DNA from: Aedes albopictus
Lineage: Eukaryota; Arthropoda; Insecta; Diptera; Culicidae
Reading direction: 5' to 3'
Assembly (NCBI RefSeq): GCF_035046485.1
Contig: NC_085138.1
Location: forward strand, 360,719,238 to 360,783,237
Length of the DNA stretch: 64,000 nt
Below, piece after piece: positions 1-11,398 of the stretch (the stretch's first letter is position 1; the number at the start of each line of letters is the position of its first letter). Below the pieces are notes generated by a model. The model had not been told where the DNA came from. It saw only the letters and a program-made list of their open reading frames with translations, and did no database searches. The translations under genes were made by a program, and so were the position numbers.

Positions 1-690
1 ACAATGAAACATAGCATTATGAACATTATGCAACCCAAAATAGTTGTATAATAAAAAAAACATTGCATAATAGTTATTTATGTAACGAGTTGCAAAAAGC
101 TGATTTTTTCAGCACGAGTCGTACATTTATCGAACGAGGCTCACCGAGTTGGATAAATACGAAGAGTGCGAGTTTTCCAACGAGTTCAACACAAAATTAT
201 ATGCAATGATTTTTTTTTTCATTATAAAACTCATTTTTATTATTGACTTTTTATTATGGGGATTTTCAGCCCGAGACTGGTTCATCCCCGTACAACTCAT
301 TTGAGTATCATAACGTTCATAATGCAACTCAAATGATGAACATTATGCAACTATTTTCCATTGTGCAACTCATTTCAATTGCATAATGAACCGGTACGGA
401 AAAGTAGGTCATTATAATGAATAGTATAAAATTGAAATTATTATACAGAATTGCATAAAATTGTGCATGTAACTCGAAATATAACTTTGGCATAAGTAAA
501 TTCTCAGTTTAAAAATAAACCAAGCGTTTTATTGTTTCAAACAAGCCTCATTTTTCTGCGTGTTTAGTGGGCACAAACGCGAGTGTGTAGTGGATTGGCA
601 TCTAAGCCGAAAGAGAGATGGGTTTGCGAAAAAGGAGTGTTCACGGTGTAGCTTCGGAGTCAGTTTGGCTTTCTATTCCGCAGAATCATG
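1..690. other. AT-rich stretch without a recognisable gene
   Basis: No coding region is supported. The first ~420 bases repeat short words such as GAACATTATGCAAC and TTGCATAATG in both orientations, which suggests remnants of a diverged foldback element, but I cannot fix its ends. The rest is unremarkable. Confidence 0.4.
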
Positions 691-693
691 TTC

Positions 694-766
694 TGTTCTG
701 TGGCTAAGTTGATTAAAGCGACGGTCTAGCGAATATGGAGTCGTGGGTTCGAATCCCATCAGAATG
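694..766 (+). other. tRNA-like sequence (pseudogene or SINE head)
   Basis: A 73-base unit has a good T-arm: stem GTGGG/CCCAT around loop TTCGAAT, with B-box GGGTTCGAATCCC. A 7-bp acceptor TGTTCTG/CAGAATG pairs with two wobbles, and a 3-bp D-stem is GCT/AGC. The anticodon stem does not pair properly, so a functional tRNA is unlikely. It may be a degenerate tRNA gene or the pol III head of a SINE. It resembles the sequence at 46554-46625 around AAAGC and GTCGTG(G/A)GTTCGAAT. Confidence 0.45.
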
Positions 767-774
767 CAATTGTT

Positions 775-1365
775 TTTTACACATTTTATCTTTCAATTGG
801 TCAATTAGCAACATTTCTTGCCTTCTAATTACAAGTTTTTTCTGTATGAGAACCAATATTGTTAATCTTTATCTGAATGTTCCAATGCAGTACCTGACAG
901 TCGCGTTCACGCAGATTTTACTCAATAACTATGAATACTTTGTACCTTGACTACATATAATTTTCTTTAAAAATTCCCAGGTATTTTGTGAAAGATTGCA
1001 CGTTATAGTTTGAAATTACGCCAGAATTTTGGAAGAAATAAATTATGGTGCATTGCATTCGGAATGTTGTTAAGGAATAGTCCGAAGATGCTCTCCACTG
1101 GTGAGGGCTGTAACATATTTCGAATAAATTTCTAAGAGTAAAAAACTCAAAAACTTAACGAAATTTTTATTTTTTTCTTCCTTGAATACTGAATCCACAC
1201 AGAACTTTCTTAAAACAGTCATAGCTAAGTTTAATAACATATTCAAACTTGATAGCCTTTCGTGGACGCACAGCCACTCATTTAAGCATATTGTAAGTAC
1301 CATGGAGTGGGGGTTCCATTTCTGCTCCAAAAAGTGTCTTGATGAGCTGGAAAAAGCAATATCAT
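775..1365. other. AT-rich stretch, nothing recognised
   Basis: No motif, terminal repeat or plausible coding sequence was found. The opposing open frames over the last part of the stretch look like chance frames running into the adjoining simple repeat. Confidence 0.35.
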
Positions 1366-3320
1366 TCCCGAAAGATCTAATAGAGAAATTACTGGAGAAA
1401 TCTCTGACGAAATTCCTGGAGAAATCCATGAAAAACTTCCTGGAAGAATCAATGTAAAAACTCCTAGAGAAATCCCTGAAGGTATCCTGGAGAAATTCCT
1501 CAACGAATTTCCGGAGGAATCCCTGAAAGAGTTCCTGAAAGAACCCTTGGAAAGTTCCTGTAGAAGTTCCCGAAAAGGTTGCTGAAGAAATCCTTTAATG
1601 GGTTTCAGGAGAAATCCCCTGCAGCATTCCCTGGAAAATTTGTCCGCAGGAGTTCGTGGAGGAATCTTTGAAGAAACTCCTGGGGAAATTTCTCCAGCAA
1701 TTTCAGGAGAAATTCCTGAAGAAATTCCATGTGAAATTTCCGAATAATTTCGAATAAACTCTACATCAATCACAGAAAACAATTCTCCAGCAACTTCATT
1801 AGAATTGCAGGATAAATATTTGAACGATTTTAAGAAGAGATTCCTGAAGGAAACTCAAAAGGAGCTCCTGAAAGAGCTCATGCAGAAATACACGAAAGAG
1901 TTTCTGGAGAAATCTCTGAAGGAGTTCTTGGAGAAATCCTTTAAGGAATTTGAAAATCTCTGGAGGAGTTCCTGAAAAATTTCTTCAGCAATTCCAGCAG
2001 AAATCACTCAACCGTCGAGCAGTCGCATATTAGACCACCTTCAGCGATACAACGCTCACGTTGTGTACCACACACTAGTTTTCCACGTATTCCCAGTTCC
2101 CGACGTAATCGCTCCCGAATTGAAGAATTTCAGGAAAAAAACCCTGAAGAAATTCCTGGATGAATCCCCGAAAGGTTCCTAGAAGAGATCCTTCAAAAAT
2201 CATCGAAGCAGTTCCTGATGGAATCCCTGAAAAAGTTTATGAGGAAATCCTTCAAGAAATTCCACGAAAACCCACAAAGAATTCTAGGATAAATGCCTGA
2301 AGGAGTTTCTGGAAAAATCTCTAGATGAGTCCTTGGAGAAATCTATGAAAAAAATATTGTAGAAACTCCTTCATAAATTACTACAAGAAGAAAAATCTCA
2401 AGGAATCCTAAAAGAAATTCCTCACAAGAATTCCAGGAGAAATCTCTGAAGGAAAACCCGATTGGAATCCCTGAAAGAACTACAGGAGAATTCCCTGATG
2501 AAATCCTTAGAGGATTTGCTAATGGAATACTTGAAGATAGTTCTGAGAAATCTTTTAATAAATTCCTGGAGGAATCTCTGAAAAACTTCTCAGTAAAACC
2601 CCTGCATAAATTCCTGGAGGAATTCTTGAAAAAACCTTAAGGAATTCCTGGATGAATTCAACATAAAAAAAATCTCTAGTGGGTCTTCTTCAGGAATCTT
2701 TGAATGAACTCCAGGAGAAATACGGACGGAACTTCTAGAAGAATGTCTGAAGGAATTTCTCAATGAATTTTGAATAAATTCCTGAATGAATTACCCTAAA
2801 TAAGTTTCTGGAAGAATTCCTGAAGAAATTCCCGACAAATCCCTCGAGCAACTTCAGAAGAAATATCTCTAAAAATTCCAAGAGAAATTCCTGATGGATT
2901 ATTTGGGAAAAATCCTTCAAGGAGTTCCTGGAGGAATCCCTGATCGAGATCAGTGAGGAATCCCTCGAGAAATTTCTTTAGAAATCCACGAAGGAGGTCC
3001 TGGGAAAAGTCCTGATGGATTTTGAAAACAAATTCCTGAAGGAACCTTGAAGAAGAAATCCCTCAAAGACTTCAAGGAAAAAAGAAATCCCTGAAAAAAT
3101 TCCTGGATAAATTACTGAAGGAGTTAATGAAGGAATCCTTCATGGAATTAAAAAAAAAATCTCACAAAAAATCAAGGACAAACCACTGAAGGAATTCCTT
3201 GAGGAGAAATTCTTGAAGGAGTTCATGAAGAAATATCTCCATCAATTCCAGGAGAAGTCCTTCATAGATTTCCAGCAAAATCCGTGGAGAAATTCCTGGA
3301 GAAACTCGAGAAGGAATTCT
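1366..3320 (+). repeat. Degenerate 12/24-bp GAATTCCTGGAG-type tandem array, forward
   Basis: The block is built from a 12-base half-unit GAATTCCTGGAG alternating with GAATCCCTGAAG, about 24 bases per full unit, heavily mutated. Because the unit length is divisible by three and lacks stops in several frames, it yields spurious peptides (LKEFLEES-type one way, GISSGIPSEI-type the other). A foreign ~110-base segment interrupts it at about 2012-2120. The same repeat recurs through the window in both orientations. I call this orientation forward. Confidence 0.85.
2012..2120. repeat. Dispersed-repeat fragment inside the array
   Basis: This segment, not of the 12-base type, contains CACGTTGTGTACCACACAC. 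Its reverse complement matches the segment at about 4148-4230 over TGTGGTACACA, CGTG, GCGT and TCGCTGA. The two are inverted copies of one dispersed repeat of unknown class. Confidence 0.5.
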
Positions 3321-3322
3321 TA

Positions 3323-3488
3323 CCCAAGTAACACACATGTTATATAAAAGTTACGACAGCGCAAGTTTTGGTTGTATAGAAGTTATTTTACGTTATTTCA
3401 ACACAATGTTAGAATTACGTAAAATAAACTTCTATACAACCAAAACTTGCGCTGTCGTAACTCTATTATAACATGTGTGTTGCTTGGG
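3323..3488. mobile_element. Hairpin MITE, TA target site
   Basis: An almost perfect inverted repeat of ~70-base arms (left to about 3393, right from about 3417) with a 23-base loop begins CCCAAGTAACACACATG and ends with the complement. TA sits on both outer sides (3321-3322 and 3489-3490), as expected for Tc1/mariner-type target duplication. It interrupts the 12/24-bp array. No transposase is encoded. Confidence 0.85.
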
Positions 3489-3489
3489 T

Positions 3490-4147
3490 AGAGCAATCCC
3501 CGAAGAATCTCTGGAAAAAATCCTTGAAGAAGTTCATGAAGATAGAGATTTCTTGGAATGGAAATTCTTGGATGGAATTCCTGGAAAAAATCCACAAATC
3601 ATTCTAGGAGAAACATCTAATGGAATTTCTGCAGGAATTCCTGAAAAGGTTCTGAAGAAATACCAGGAGAAATCTCTGGAGGCGTTTCTGGAGAAACCCC
3701 CAAGGAATTACGGAAGAAACCTATCAATGAATTAAAGTAGAAATCCTTGAATAATTTCCTGGAGCAATCCCAGTGTGGTTGCTAGAGGAATCTCTGAAAG
3801 AATTTTTGGAGAAATCCCTCAAAGAACTTCAAAAGAATTTCCTAAAAGAATTCCAGGACCAATCTCTTAAGGAATTCCTAGAAAAAATCTTGAATGTGAA
3901 AGAACTGCTGGAGGAATACCTGATGAAATTCCTGAAGGAATTATTAAACAAATTCTTGGAGGAATCTTTGAAGAACATTCTGAGGGATTTTCTAAATCAA
4001 TTCCAGGAGAAACCTTTCTGCTTTTAAATTAATCCCCGGGAAAAAACTCCTGAAGGAATCTCCGACGAAATTTCGGAGGAATCCGAGACGTAAATCATGG
4101 ATAAATCTTTGTAGGAACTACTAGAGAAACCCTTGATGAAGTTAACC
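3490..4147 (+). repeat. 12/24-bp GAATTCCTGGAG-type array, forward, continued
   Basis: The same array resumes after the MITE. The open frame at 3773-4027 is a clean translation of the repeat (LKEF and LEES blocks of four residues) and should not be taken as a coiled-coil gene. Confidence 0.8.
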
Positions 4148-4230
4148 CGAAAAAACAGCACTCTTGTGGTACACAGCGTGTGCGTGGTGTCGCTGAGGGT
4201 GACCGAAGACGTGAAGCAGGTTAGTTCAAA
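4148..4230. repeat. Dispersed-repeat fragment, inverted relative to 2012-2120
   Basis: It holds TGTGGTACACAGCGTGTGCG and TCGCTGAGGGTGACC, which match the reverse complement of the 2012-2120 segment. Its family is unknown. Confidence 0.5.
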
Positions 4231-4282
4231 CTCTTCTTACTGAACTTCTGGAGAAATCCCTGAAGGAATTCTTTGAAGATTT

Positions 4283-4474
4283 CGTGGAGTGTCTTCACCC
4301 GGGTGAAAATCTTTTTGTGCGTTTAGTGTGGTTCTTCGGTGCGGTATTTTAACAGTTCGAAATGACATTTAGGATATTTTAACATCCCTCTATCAGTTAA
4401 GATGGAAAGATTGTAAATTTATTATGATTTTGATTTACGAGCAGAATTTTCTTGTGATAAGTGTGGACAAGCCT
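4283..4474. mobile_element. Half copy of the AGGCTTGTCCGCACTGAG hAT-type MITE
   Basis: This matches the right arm of the full element at 60143-60526: GAGTGTCTTCACCCGGGTGAAAATC, then ACAGTTCGAAATGA, then a terminal GTGGACAAGCCT. The left arm is missing, so it is a truncated copy. Confidence 0.65.
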
Positions 4475-4487
4475 ACTTGGGAAGCAG

Positions 4488-5545
4488 ACGCAAGATTTTT
4501 CAAGAAACTGAGAAAAGCTTCTTCAGGAAGCTGGGACAATCTTCCACAGGAAGCTTGCTAAAGCTTCCTCGAAATTTTCATAACTTTAGATTCCTCAAAA
4601 AGCTGGAAATGGTTTTGGGTTCAATCTCTGGCTCGTCCCTTTCCTTCTACTTTGTATTTTTCTATCTGCTTTCTCTCTTACTCGCTCTCTCCTACATATA
4701 CATCTTATGTATATTCGTATGTTCATAGCATCGCTAGAACCAGAAACGGATTGAAAAAAGCCGTTTCCCTTCCTTCCAACTTTCATCACAGCACAGTGTC
4801 AATCTATCATATAACGTCTACAAGTTATGCAACCAAGCGGACTGTGCCGCTTCACAGTAATCTTCACACAATCTATCGCTTGCTTAATAATATTGGGAAC
4901 AGCCTTCTCAGAAAGCTGTGACAGGTTTCATCAGGTAGCTGAGAAAAAGCTCTCTTAGGAAGTTGGAAAAAGCTTCCTCATGAAGATTCAACAGGAACCT
5001 GAGAAAAATTTCCTCGGAAATCTAAGTAAAGCTTAGCTTGGAAAAGCTTCCTCAGAAAGCTTTTAAGAGATTTTTAAAAGATACTGACAAAAGCTTCCTC
5101 AGGAAGTTGGGAAAAACTTTCTCATGAAGATAACACTACTACTCAGGACGCTCGGAAACTTCCTCAAGAAGCAGTAGAAAAATCCCTCAAAATGGCATCA
5201 AAAAACTTCAATCGGAGGGTAAAGAACGCTATCAAATGGAGCGATAAAAAGCTTCCCTGAATAGAAGCTTTTACTGACAGCTGGAAAAATGTATCCAGGA
5301 TGCAGGAAGGCCTTCTCAAGAAGATGATGCAAGCTTCATCAGAATATTTGGAAAAGTTCGCTTAGGAAGCTTAACAAGTATGAACAAGCTTCCAGTCTTC
5401 TTCGGAACGCTAAGAAAAGCTTGATCAGGAGGTAAGGTACAGTATTTTCAAGAAATTAGGAAGCAGAGAAAAACCTGTTGGGCAGTTTGAAAAATTTTCT
5501 CGTGAGAAGTCTACTAGGAAACTTTGAGAATTCCCTCAGAAGAAG
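4488..5545 (+). repeat. AAGCTTCC(T)CAGGAAGCTG-type degenerate tandem array
   Basis: A ~33-40-base unit close to AAAAGCTTCCTCAGGAAGCTGGG, frequently containing AAGCTT, is repeated with much divergence. It differs from the GAATTCC array. A ~290-base segment at about 4610-4900 without the motif (pyrimidine-rich, then ordinary sequence) interrupts it. Confidence 0.7.
4610..4900. other. Non-repeat insert within the AAGCTTCC array
   Basis: This CT-rich stretch is followed by sequence of normal composition. I could not define terminal inverted repeats or a target duplication, so the nature of the insert is unknown. Confidence 0.3.
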
Positions 5546-5559
5546 AAACAAATCGGTGT

Positions 5560-6955
5560 ATTGCTAATAAACGTTCAACGAACAACACAATCTAACATCA
5601 TTTCCAATATTTCACGCCTCACTCAGTCTGGCCCGCAGGCAAACTACCCAATCAGTCTTCGATATTTTGCATCGCCATCCAGTTCGGACGATGATGGTCC
5701 AAGCCTTTGTTGCATTAGTGGATGCAACTATTGAACAACAGCGCGCTATACAGCCTGTACCCGCCACCAGTTCGATGTGCGATGGCAAATTATCACTGTA
5801 GAGAGGGAGGGTCTTCACATATAAGCGATATCCATCGGGCGGGCAACAGCACCGATGAACGAGAGCCGTTCAAGGACAACCTTATTAGCATATTTACCTT
5901 TTGCTGTCCCCTCCTTGCCGCGTCACACTGTTTTTTCACCGCCTTCTCACGCGGTCAAGCGCTGAAAACGTAGCTTTGCATACCCGGAAAGCCGCCGCAC
6001 ATCCTCTAGTTGGAACAGCGAGGAGGCCTATCCATCTCTTCTTCAGTTCACAGACACTGTTGCTGCTGCTAACGCAGGCATTGTCTCTCACGGGGACACA
6101 CAGCGAGTCTTCGGCGTGACCCCCTCCCAAGTGGCGGCAATGGGTGAGTGCATTCTGTGCATCGATATCTGCATCGGGAGATCTTTCGAGGTGACCCACC
6201 CCGCGGTGCAATTCCGCCATCGATCTTCACCGCACTCGGACGGCGGCGTGCGGTGATCCAACGAAACGGTCGGCAGTGTAGATAGATATTCACAGTGTGA
6301 ATGAATAATGATCGACCAATACCCACACCAAAACGAGGGTGCAGCGAATGAGAGAGACAGATGAGCAACGCCACGACGGGACCTTCGCACAACTGGCCCA
6401 TTAATAAAACATCTTCATCAACGTATGTGTATGCTCATCGGTCGGTGGGTTTTACATTTGGGCGCGCGAAGAGGATATCCAATACCCACGATGTTGATTT
6501 TTGTTCAGTATTCTTGGGACGTCGTAGATGTATGTATGCGCATACGATCAAGCCCGGCAAGATGGGTGCATTCAATCGTGACGGATGGTCGCGGGGTTGG
6601 AGGGTGATAATGTCTAGGAATGTTGAGAACCCTTCAACGATTAGAAAATTTACGCATTTCCGGTTTATGATTTTATCGCTTCCTTGGCACCTGTCTCGGC
6701 TCGGTGACGTCGGGATGTTAAACATAAACTATTACGCTGGAATGAAAACCTTTTTTATTTCTGTTCGGGTCCGTCACTGCGACCAGTGATTAGACCAATT
6801 GTAACATTATTAGATTCCTTAGTGTAGTGCATGTTGCATTACTCCATTACAAATGAAGGACAATAAAATTTCGGGTTTGCTACAGTTTTCATTTTATTTT
6901 CTTAGAAACTTCAGAAGATATCAAATTCGATAATAAGGTCGCACTATCTACGCTT
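5560..6955. other. GC-richer unique island, no gene recognised
   Basis: Composition and codon-like texture differ from the flanking repeats. Several short overlapping frames occur on both strands, none resembling a known protein. An AATAAAA hexamer lies near 6861. It could contain untranslated exon or regulatory sequence of a host gene. Confidence 0.3.
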
Positions 6956-6959
6956 AGGA

Positions 6960-9600
6960 TTCCCCCAATGATTTCAGGAAGGAATCTCAGAATGAGTTCC
7001 AGAAGGAGCCTTAAAGACACTACTGGAGGAATCCATAAAGAAGCTTTTGGAATAATCTCTGCAGGAGATGCTGTATGAAACCCTAAGGAAAGTTCTGCAG
7101 GAATCTATGGTGATTCAAGAATCTCTCTTAGAGCGATCCCTGCAGAAATTCTGAAAAAAAATCGTGATTGGCATTTTCGAGGAATTTCAGAAAGAAATCC
7201 GGGAAGAATCCCCGAAAGAATTCCGGGAGGATTTCCCAAACAAATTCAAGCAGAAATTCCAGCAAAAATCCCCAAAAGAGTTCCAGCAGGAATTCCAAAA
7301 GGATTTTTTTCCGGGAATTTCTAAAGAAATTCGAGGGTTTCTAGGAGGAATCAACGAAAACTATCCAAGAAGAATACCAAAGAAATTCAAGCAGCAATCT
7401 CCAAGACATTTCCAGAAGGAATCCTTAAAAATATTCCAGTCGGAATTTCCAAGGGAATTCGAAAAAGAATCCTCAAAGTATTTCTAGAGGGAGTCCTCGA
7501 AGGAATTCCTAGAGAAATCCCCGAAGCAACTCTAGGAGGCATCTCTGAAGAATTTCCAAAAGGGATCCCCGGAATAATTCTAGAAGGAATATTCAAAGGA
7601 ATTCCAGGAGAAGTCACTGTAAAAATTACAGGAGCATCCCTAGAGGGAAGCACCGAAGGAATTCCGGGAGGAATCTGCGAAGGCATTCCAGAAGGAAATT
7701 CCAAAGGAGCTCTAGGAAGAATCACCGAAGGAATTTCAAGAGGAATCCCTGAACGAATTCCAGGATGAATTTCCGAAGAAATTCTAGAAGATATCACGGA
7801 AGAAATTCAAGAAAGAAATCCCGAAAGAGTTCCAGGAAGAATCCTGGAGAAATCGAATTTCTGAAGGAATTTCAGGAGGAATCTTCGAAGGAATTCTAAG
7901 AGTAATCACCTAAGGAACTCCAGGAGCAATCCATGACGCAATATCGAGAGGAATCCCCAAACTAATTTCAGGAGGAATCCGTGAAGGACGTCTAGGAGGA
8001 ATTCTCAAAGCAATTTTAGAAAAAAATTTCAAAGGAATTTGAGAAAGTATCTCCAAAGTGTTTCTAGGAGGAACCATCGAAAAATATCCAGAAGGAATTC
8101 CTGGAGAAATCCTCGTAGGAAGTCCATCAGAAAATCCTGAAGTAATTTAAGAAGGAATCCCCGTAGGAATTCCAAGAGGAAATCCCGGAAAAAAATCCAG
8201 CATGAATACCAAAGGAATTTCAGCAGTAATTCACAAAGACATCCATGCAGGAATCCTTTAAGAATTCCAGTGGGAATTTCCAGGGCATTTCAGGAATGAA
8301 TCATCAAATGATTTCTAGCAGGAATCAACGAAAAATATTCAGACGGGATCTATGAAGTTCCGCAGGAGGAATTCCTGAGGAGATTCTACGAGAAATCCCG
8401 AAGGAATTCTAGGAGGAATCTCCAAAAGAATTCCAAGAGAATTCCCCGAAATAATTCTAGGAGGAATCTTCGAAAAAATTCCCGATGGAAGTCCAGGAGG
8501 AATCTGTGAAGGAAGTCAAGGGAAACCCCTGAAGGAAGTTCTGGAGAAATCCCCGAAGAAATTACAGGAGAAATCCCTGTAGGAATTCCAGGGCAATACC
8601 GGTAGGAAGCTCTGAAAGAATTCTAGGCGGAATCCTCGAAGGATTCGTGTTCCTTCGAAAATCGTATATTTGTGTCGTTACAGGTTGTATGTCCACTCTA
8701 CGTTTGACCAGCAGCAATACGATATACCATGCTGTCATGGATCAACGAAAAGACCTCCACCCTATGCTCTCTGAAATAACATCTGCAAGAATCCATGAAA
8801 CTCCTGGAAAAATCTCTGAAGGAACTCCTGGACTAATTTCTAAAGAGCTCCTGCAGGAACTACTCAAGAAACTTCTTGCGGAACTCTTGATGTATCTCCA
8901 GGAGGCATCAATGAATCCTCATAAAAGAGTTTCTGAAGGGACTTCTGGAAGGATACCTGAACGAACTCCTGTTTATATAGCTTAACTTCCTGTTGATTTA
9001 GTTTAACTACTCAAGGAAGTTCTTGAAGGGACTTCTGCAGGAAAATTTGAAGGAAATCCTAGAAAAATCCCTAAAAGAACTTCTGAAAGAATCTCTGAAA
9101 TTTTTTCATGAGGCATTCCGAAGGAATTCCAAGAAGAATACCCGACGGAATTTCAGGAGGGATCCTTGAAGAAATTTTAGGAGGCCTGCTAGAAGAAATG
9201 CCTGTAGAAACCTATGATGGAACTCATTGAGCGATTCCTACAAAACGCCAGGAGAAATCACTTGTTCAAATTCTAGAGGAATTCTTGAAGGATCTCCTGG
9301 AGGAGGCTCTGAGGAAACTTCTGAAAGAGCTAAAGAAACTCATGTAAGAATTCCTGAAGGAACTCTTAGACTAATCTCTGTGGGATCTCTATGGGAATCC
9401 CTGAAGGATCTTCTGATTGAATCTCTAAGAGGCATTCCTAAATCCTCCTTAATGAATTTCTGAAGGAGCTCCTGGATTTATCCCAGGAGGTTCGTTACTC
9501 CTGTAAAGATCTTCTGAAAAAATAAATCAATGATAAAACTCCTGGAGGCATCCCTGGAGGAATCTTAGGTGAATCTCCTGGAGGCATCACAAAATCCTTC
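6960..9600 (+). repeat. 12/24-bp array, GAATTCCAGGAGGAATCCCCGAAG subtype
   Basis: The same half-unit architecture as at 1.4 kb, but the commonest core here is CCAGGAG/CCCCGAAG rather than CCTGGAG/CCCTGAAG. This is a separate sublineage. Long frames such as 7164-7487 (forward) and 7387-7797 (reverse) are its translations. A ~100-base unrelated segment sits at about 8645-8750. Confidence 0.85.
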
Positions 9601-10040
9601 TGGAAGAATGAATGATGAATGATATCTAAAGAAAAATGAAAAAAAAAAAAATAAGAGTTTCGTATTTGAATGGACGCCCTTAAATTCCATTTGAATATTT
9701 ACAGAAGTTCTTGATAAAAGTCTTCTGCAGAGTTTGTCAAAAACAATAGAAATAAAACAAAAAAAAAGCAGACCAAAGTTACAATGACCAGACTTCAAAT
9801 TGTTGAAAATCCTTTTTATTGCAAATTATTCGTACTTTCATAAAATCTTTTTATAAGTTTCTTTTATTTTGTGTTCGGATCGAAACCAAGTTTTTGAAGC
9901 TTTTTTTTTCAACTATTTTCAAAAATTCATTTTTAATACAAAAATAATTTTTTTGTCCATATTTTTTCATTTTTACCCAAAGCGCAATTTTTTTCTTGTA
10001 CCGACTTTTCGAACCCTCTTCGAATGAGTGAAACCAGTTT
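9600..10040. other. A/T-rich stretch with homopolymer runs
   Basis: Runs of A and T dominate. No gene or defined element was seen. Confidence 0.35.
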
Positions 10041-11071
10041 CATACCTTTAAATTCCGCCCTATTTTTTTTGTTTTCCTCTGACACTACTTACTTTGAAAA
10101 ATCATAACTCAAGAACGAAGCATCATAGAAACAAAGTTTTTTTTTATAGAAAATAAAAGCAAATTTTCTCAGAAATCCAAAAAAATATGAACTGAAAAAT
10201 GAACCATATAATGTATGTGTACATGGTCATTTTTCACAAAATTGACCATAACTCAGGAAAGAAAAAAAAGTGCATTCCAAAAATTTCAATGATAAAAGCT
10301 TATAAAATAACCTTCTCTAAAATATTTTTTTGAAAATTTTCCACATGTTCGGGCATTGTTTTTCCGGCTTTTCTTTACGAATTTTCTCAACTGTGGAAAA
10401 CTTTTTCCAGTTCATCAAGGTTGCAACCATTCATTTGCAAAAATTTACATTCATTTGCTATTATCTCAGTTCAGAAGCATGCTATCGAAAAACAATGTAT
10501 GGATGAATTGAACCTTGTAGTTTTATCTGAAAGTTCGCCGAATAGCATTAGGGTCGTACACGCATAACAAAGTCGTGAGAGAGCTGTGAAGGCAACTCTC
10601 CACGCGGTGAATATAAATTTAATTCACGCTGTGGAAAGTTGCCTTCACAGCTCACTCACGACTTTGGAATGCGTGTGCGACCCTAAAGCCATTCGGCGAA
10701 CTTTCAGATAAAACTACAAGGTTCAATTCATCCATACATTGTTTTTCGATAGCATGCTTCTGAACTAAGACAATAGAAAATGAATGTAAATTTTTGCAAA
10801 TGAATGGTTGCAACCTTGGTTCATATATTTTTTTGGATTTCTGAGAAATCCTATTATTCTATTTTCTAACGCAAACTTTGTGTCTATGATGCTTCGTTTT
10901 TGAGTTATGATTTTTCAAAGTAAGTAGTGTCAGGAGAAAACAAAAAAAAAATCCACCTGAGTTTTCCGAGAAAATAGGCGACCCCGAATTTTCCTCAATT
11001 GTTTTTTGTTCATTTATCCATGAGCCCTGCCTGTGGAAAAAGTTTCATGAAAATCTGAGACCCTTCGGCCT
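10040..11071. mobile_element. Foldback element, copy A, carrying a nested hairpin
   Basis: Arms at about 10072-10198 and 10826-10950 are inverted copies (CTGACACTACTTACTTTG, ATCATAACTCAAGAACGAAG). The right terminal part, TCTCAGATTTTCATGAAAC in reverse, matches the left end of copy B at 49813-50900. A second hairpin element (10416-10818) has been inserted between the arms. No protein is encoded. Confidence 0.65.
10416..10818. mobile_element. Long-arm foldback MITE nested in copy A
   Basis: Arms of ~195 bases, nearly identical, begin CAAGGTTGCAACCATTC and end in its complement, with the turn near 10619. The direct repeat GTTCAT lies at 10410-10415 and 10819-10824. Copy B at ~50.64 kb reads CCAGTTCATATTTTC without the insert and so resembles the empty site. 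The superfamily is uncertain. Confidence 0.8.
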
Positions 11072-11398
11072 GAACCCGTACGGTAATAAAAAAATGCCCT
11101 AGAGTCAAAATGGTAAACTGATTTTACAAATTGTTGGTTTTGATCATTTATTTATTTTTAACTTTTAATTTTGTAAGAGGGAAACGCTCTTTAGAGTGAT
11201 TTCCAAATTTACATTTTCGTTCTAAAAAGGCACAAAACCTCTTAATCGTTTCAAAATACATTATAAACATTTTTTTAAACTAGATAAAGAATTCTTCGGA
11301 AATAATCCATATGGTTTTGATGCAGAATATAAGATGAATCAAAAAATTCAAATAATAAATTAAAAAATGTCATTTTCGGTGGGAATGATCCCATTTGA
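11072..11398. other. AT-rich spacer, nothing recognised
   Basis: No coding sequence, tandem structure or terminal repeat was seen between the foldback element and the tandem block that starts at 11399. Confidence 0.35.

Noticed and set aside
694..766. Functional tRNA gene
   Set aside because: The anticodon stem does not form.
1282..1782. 166-codon reverse frame rich in GISSGI/SEIS
   Set aside because: It is a translation of the 12/24-bp array, and similar frames occur in every such block.
3773..4027. Coiled-coil-like LKEFLEES protein
   Set aside because: The four-residue periodicity is exactly the 12-base repeat, so it is not evidence of a selected protein.
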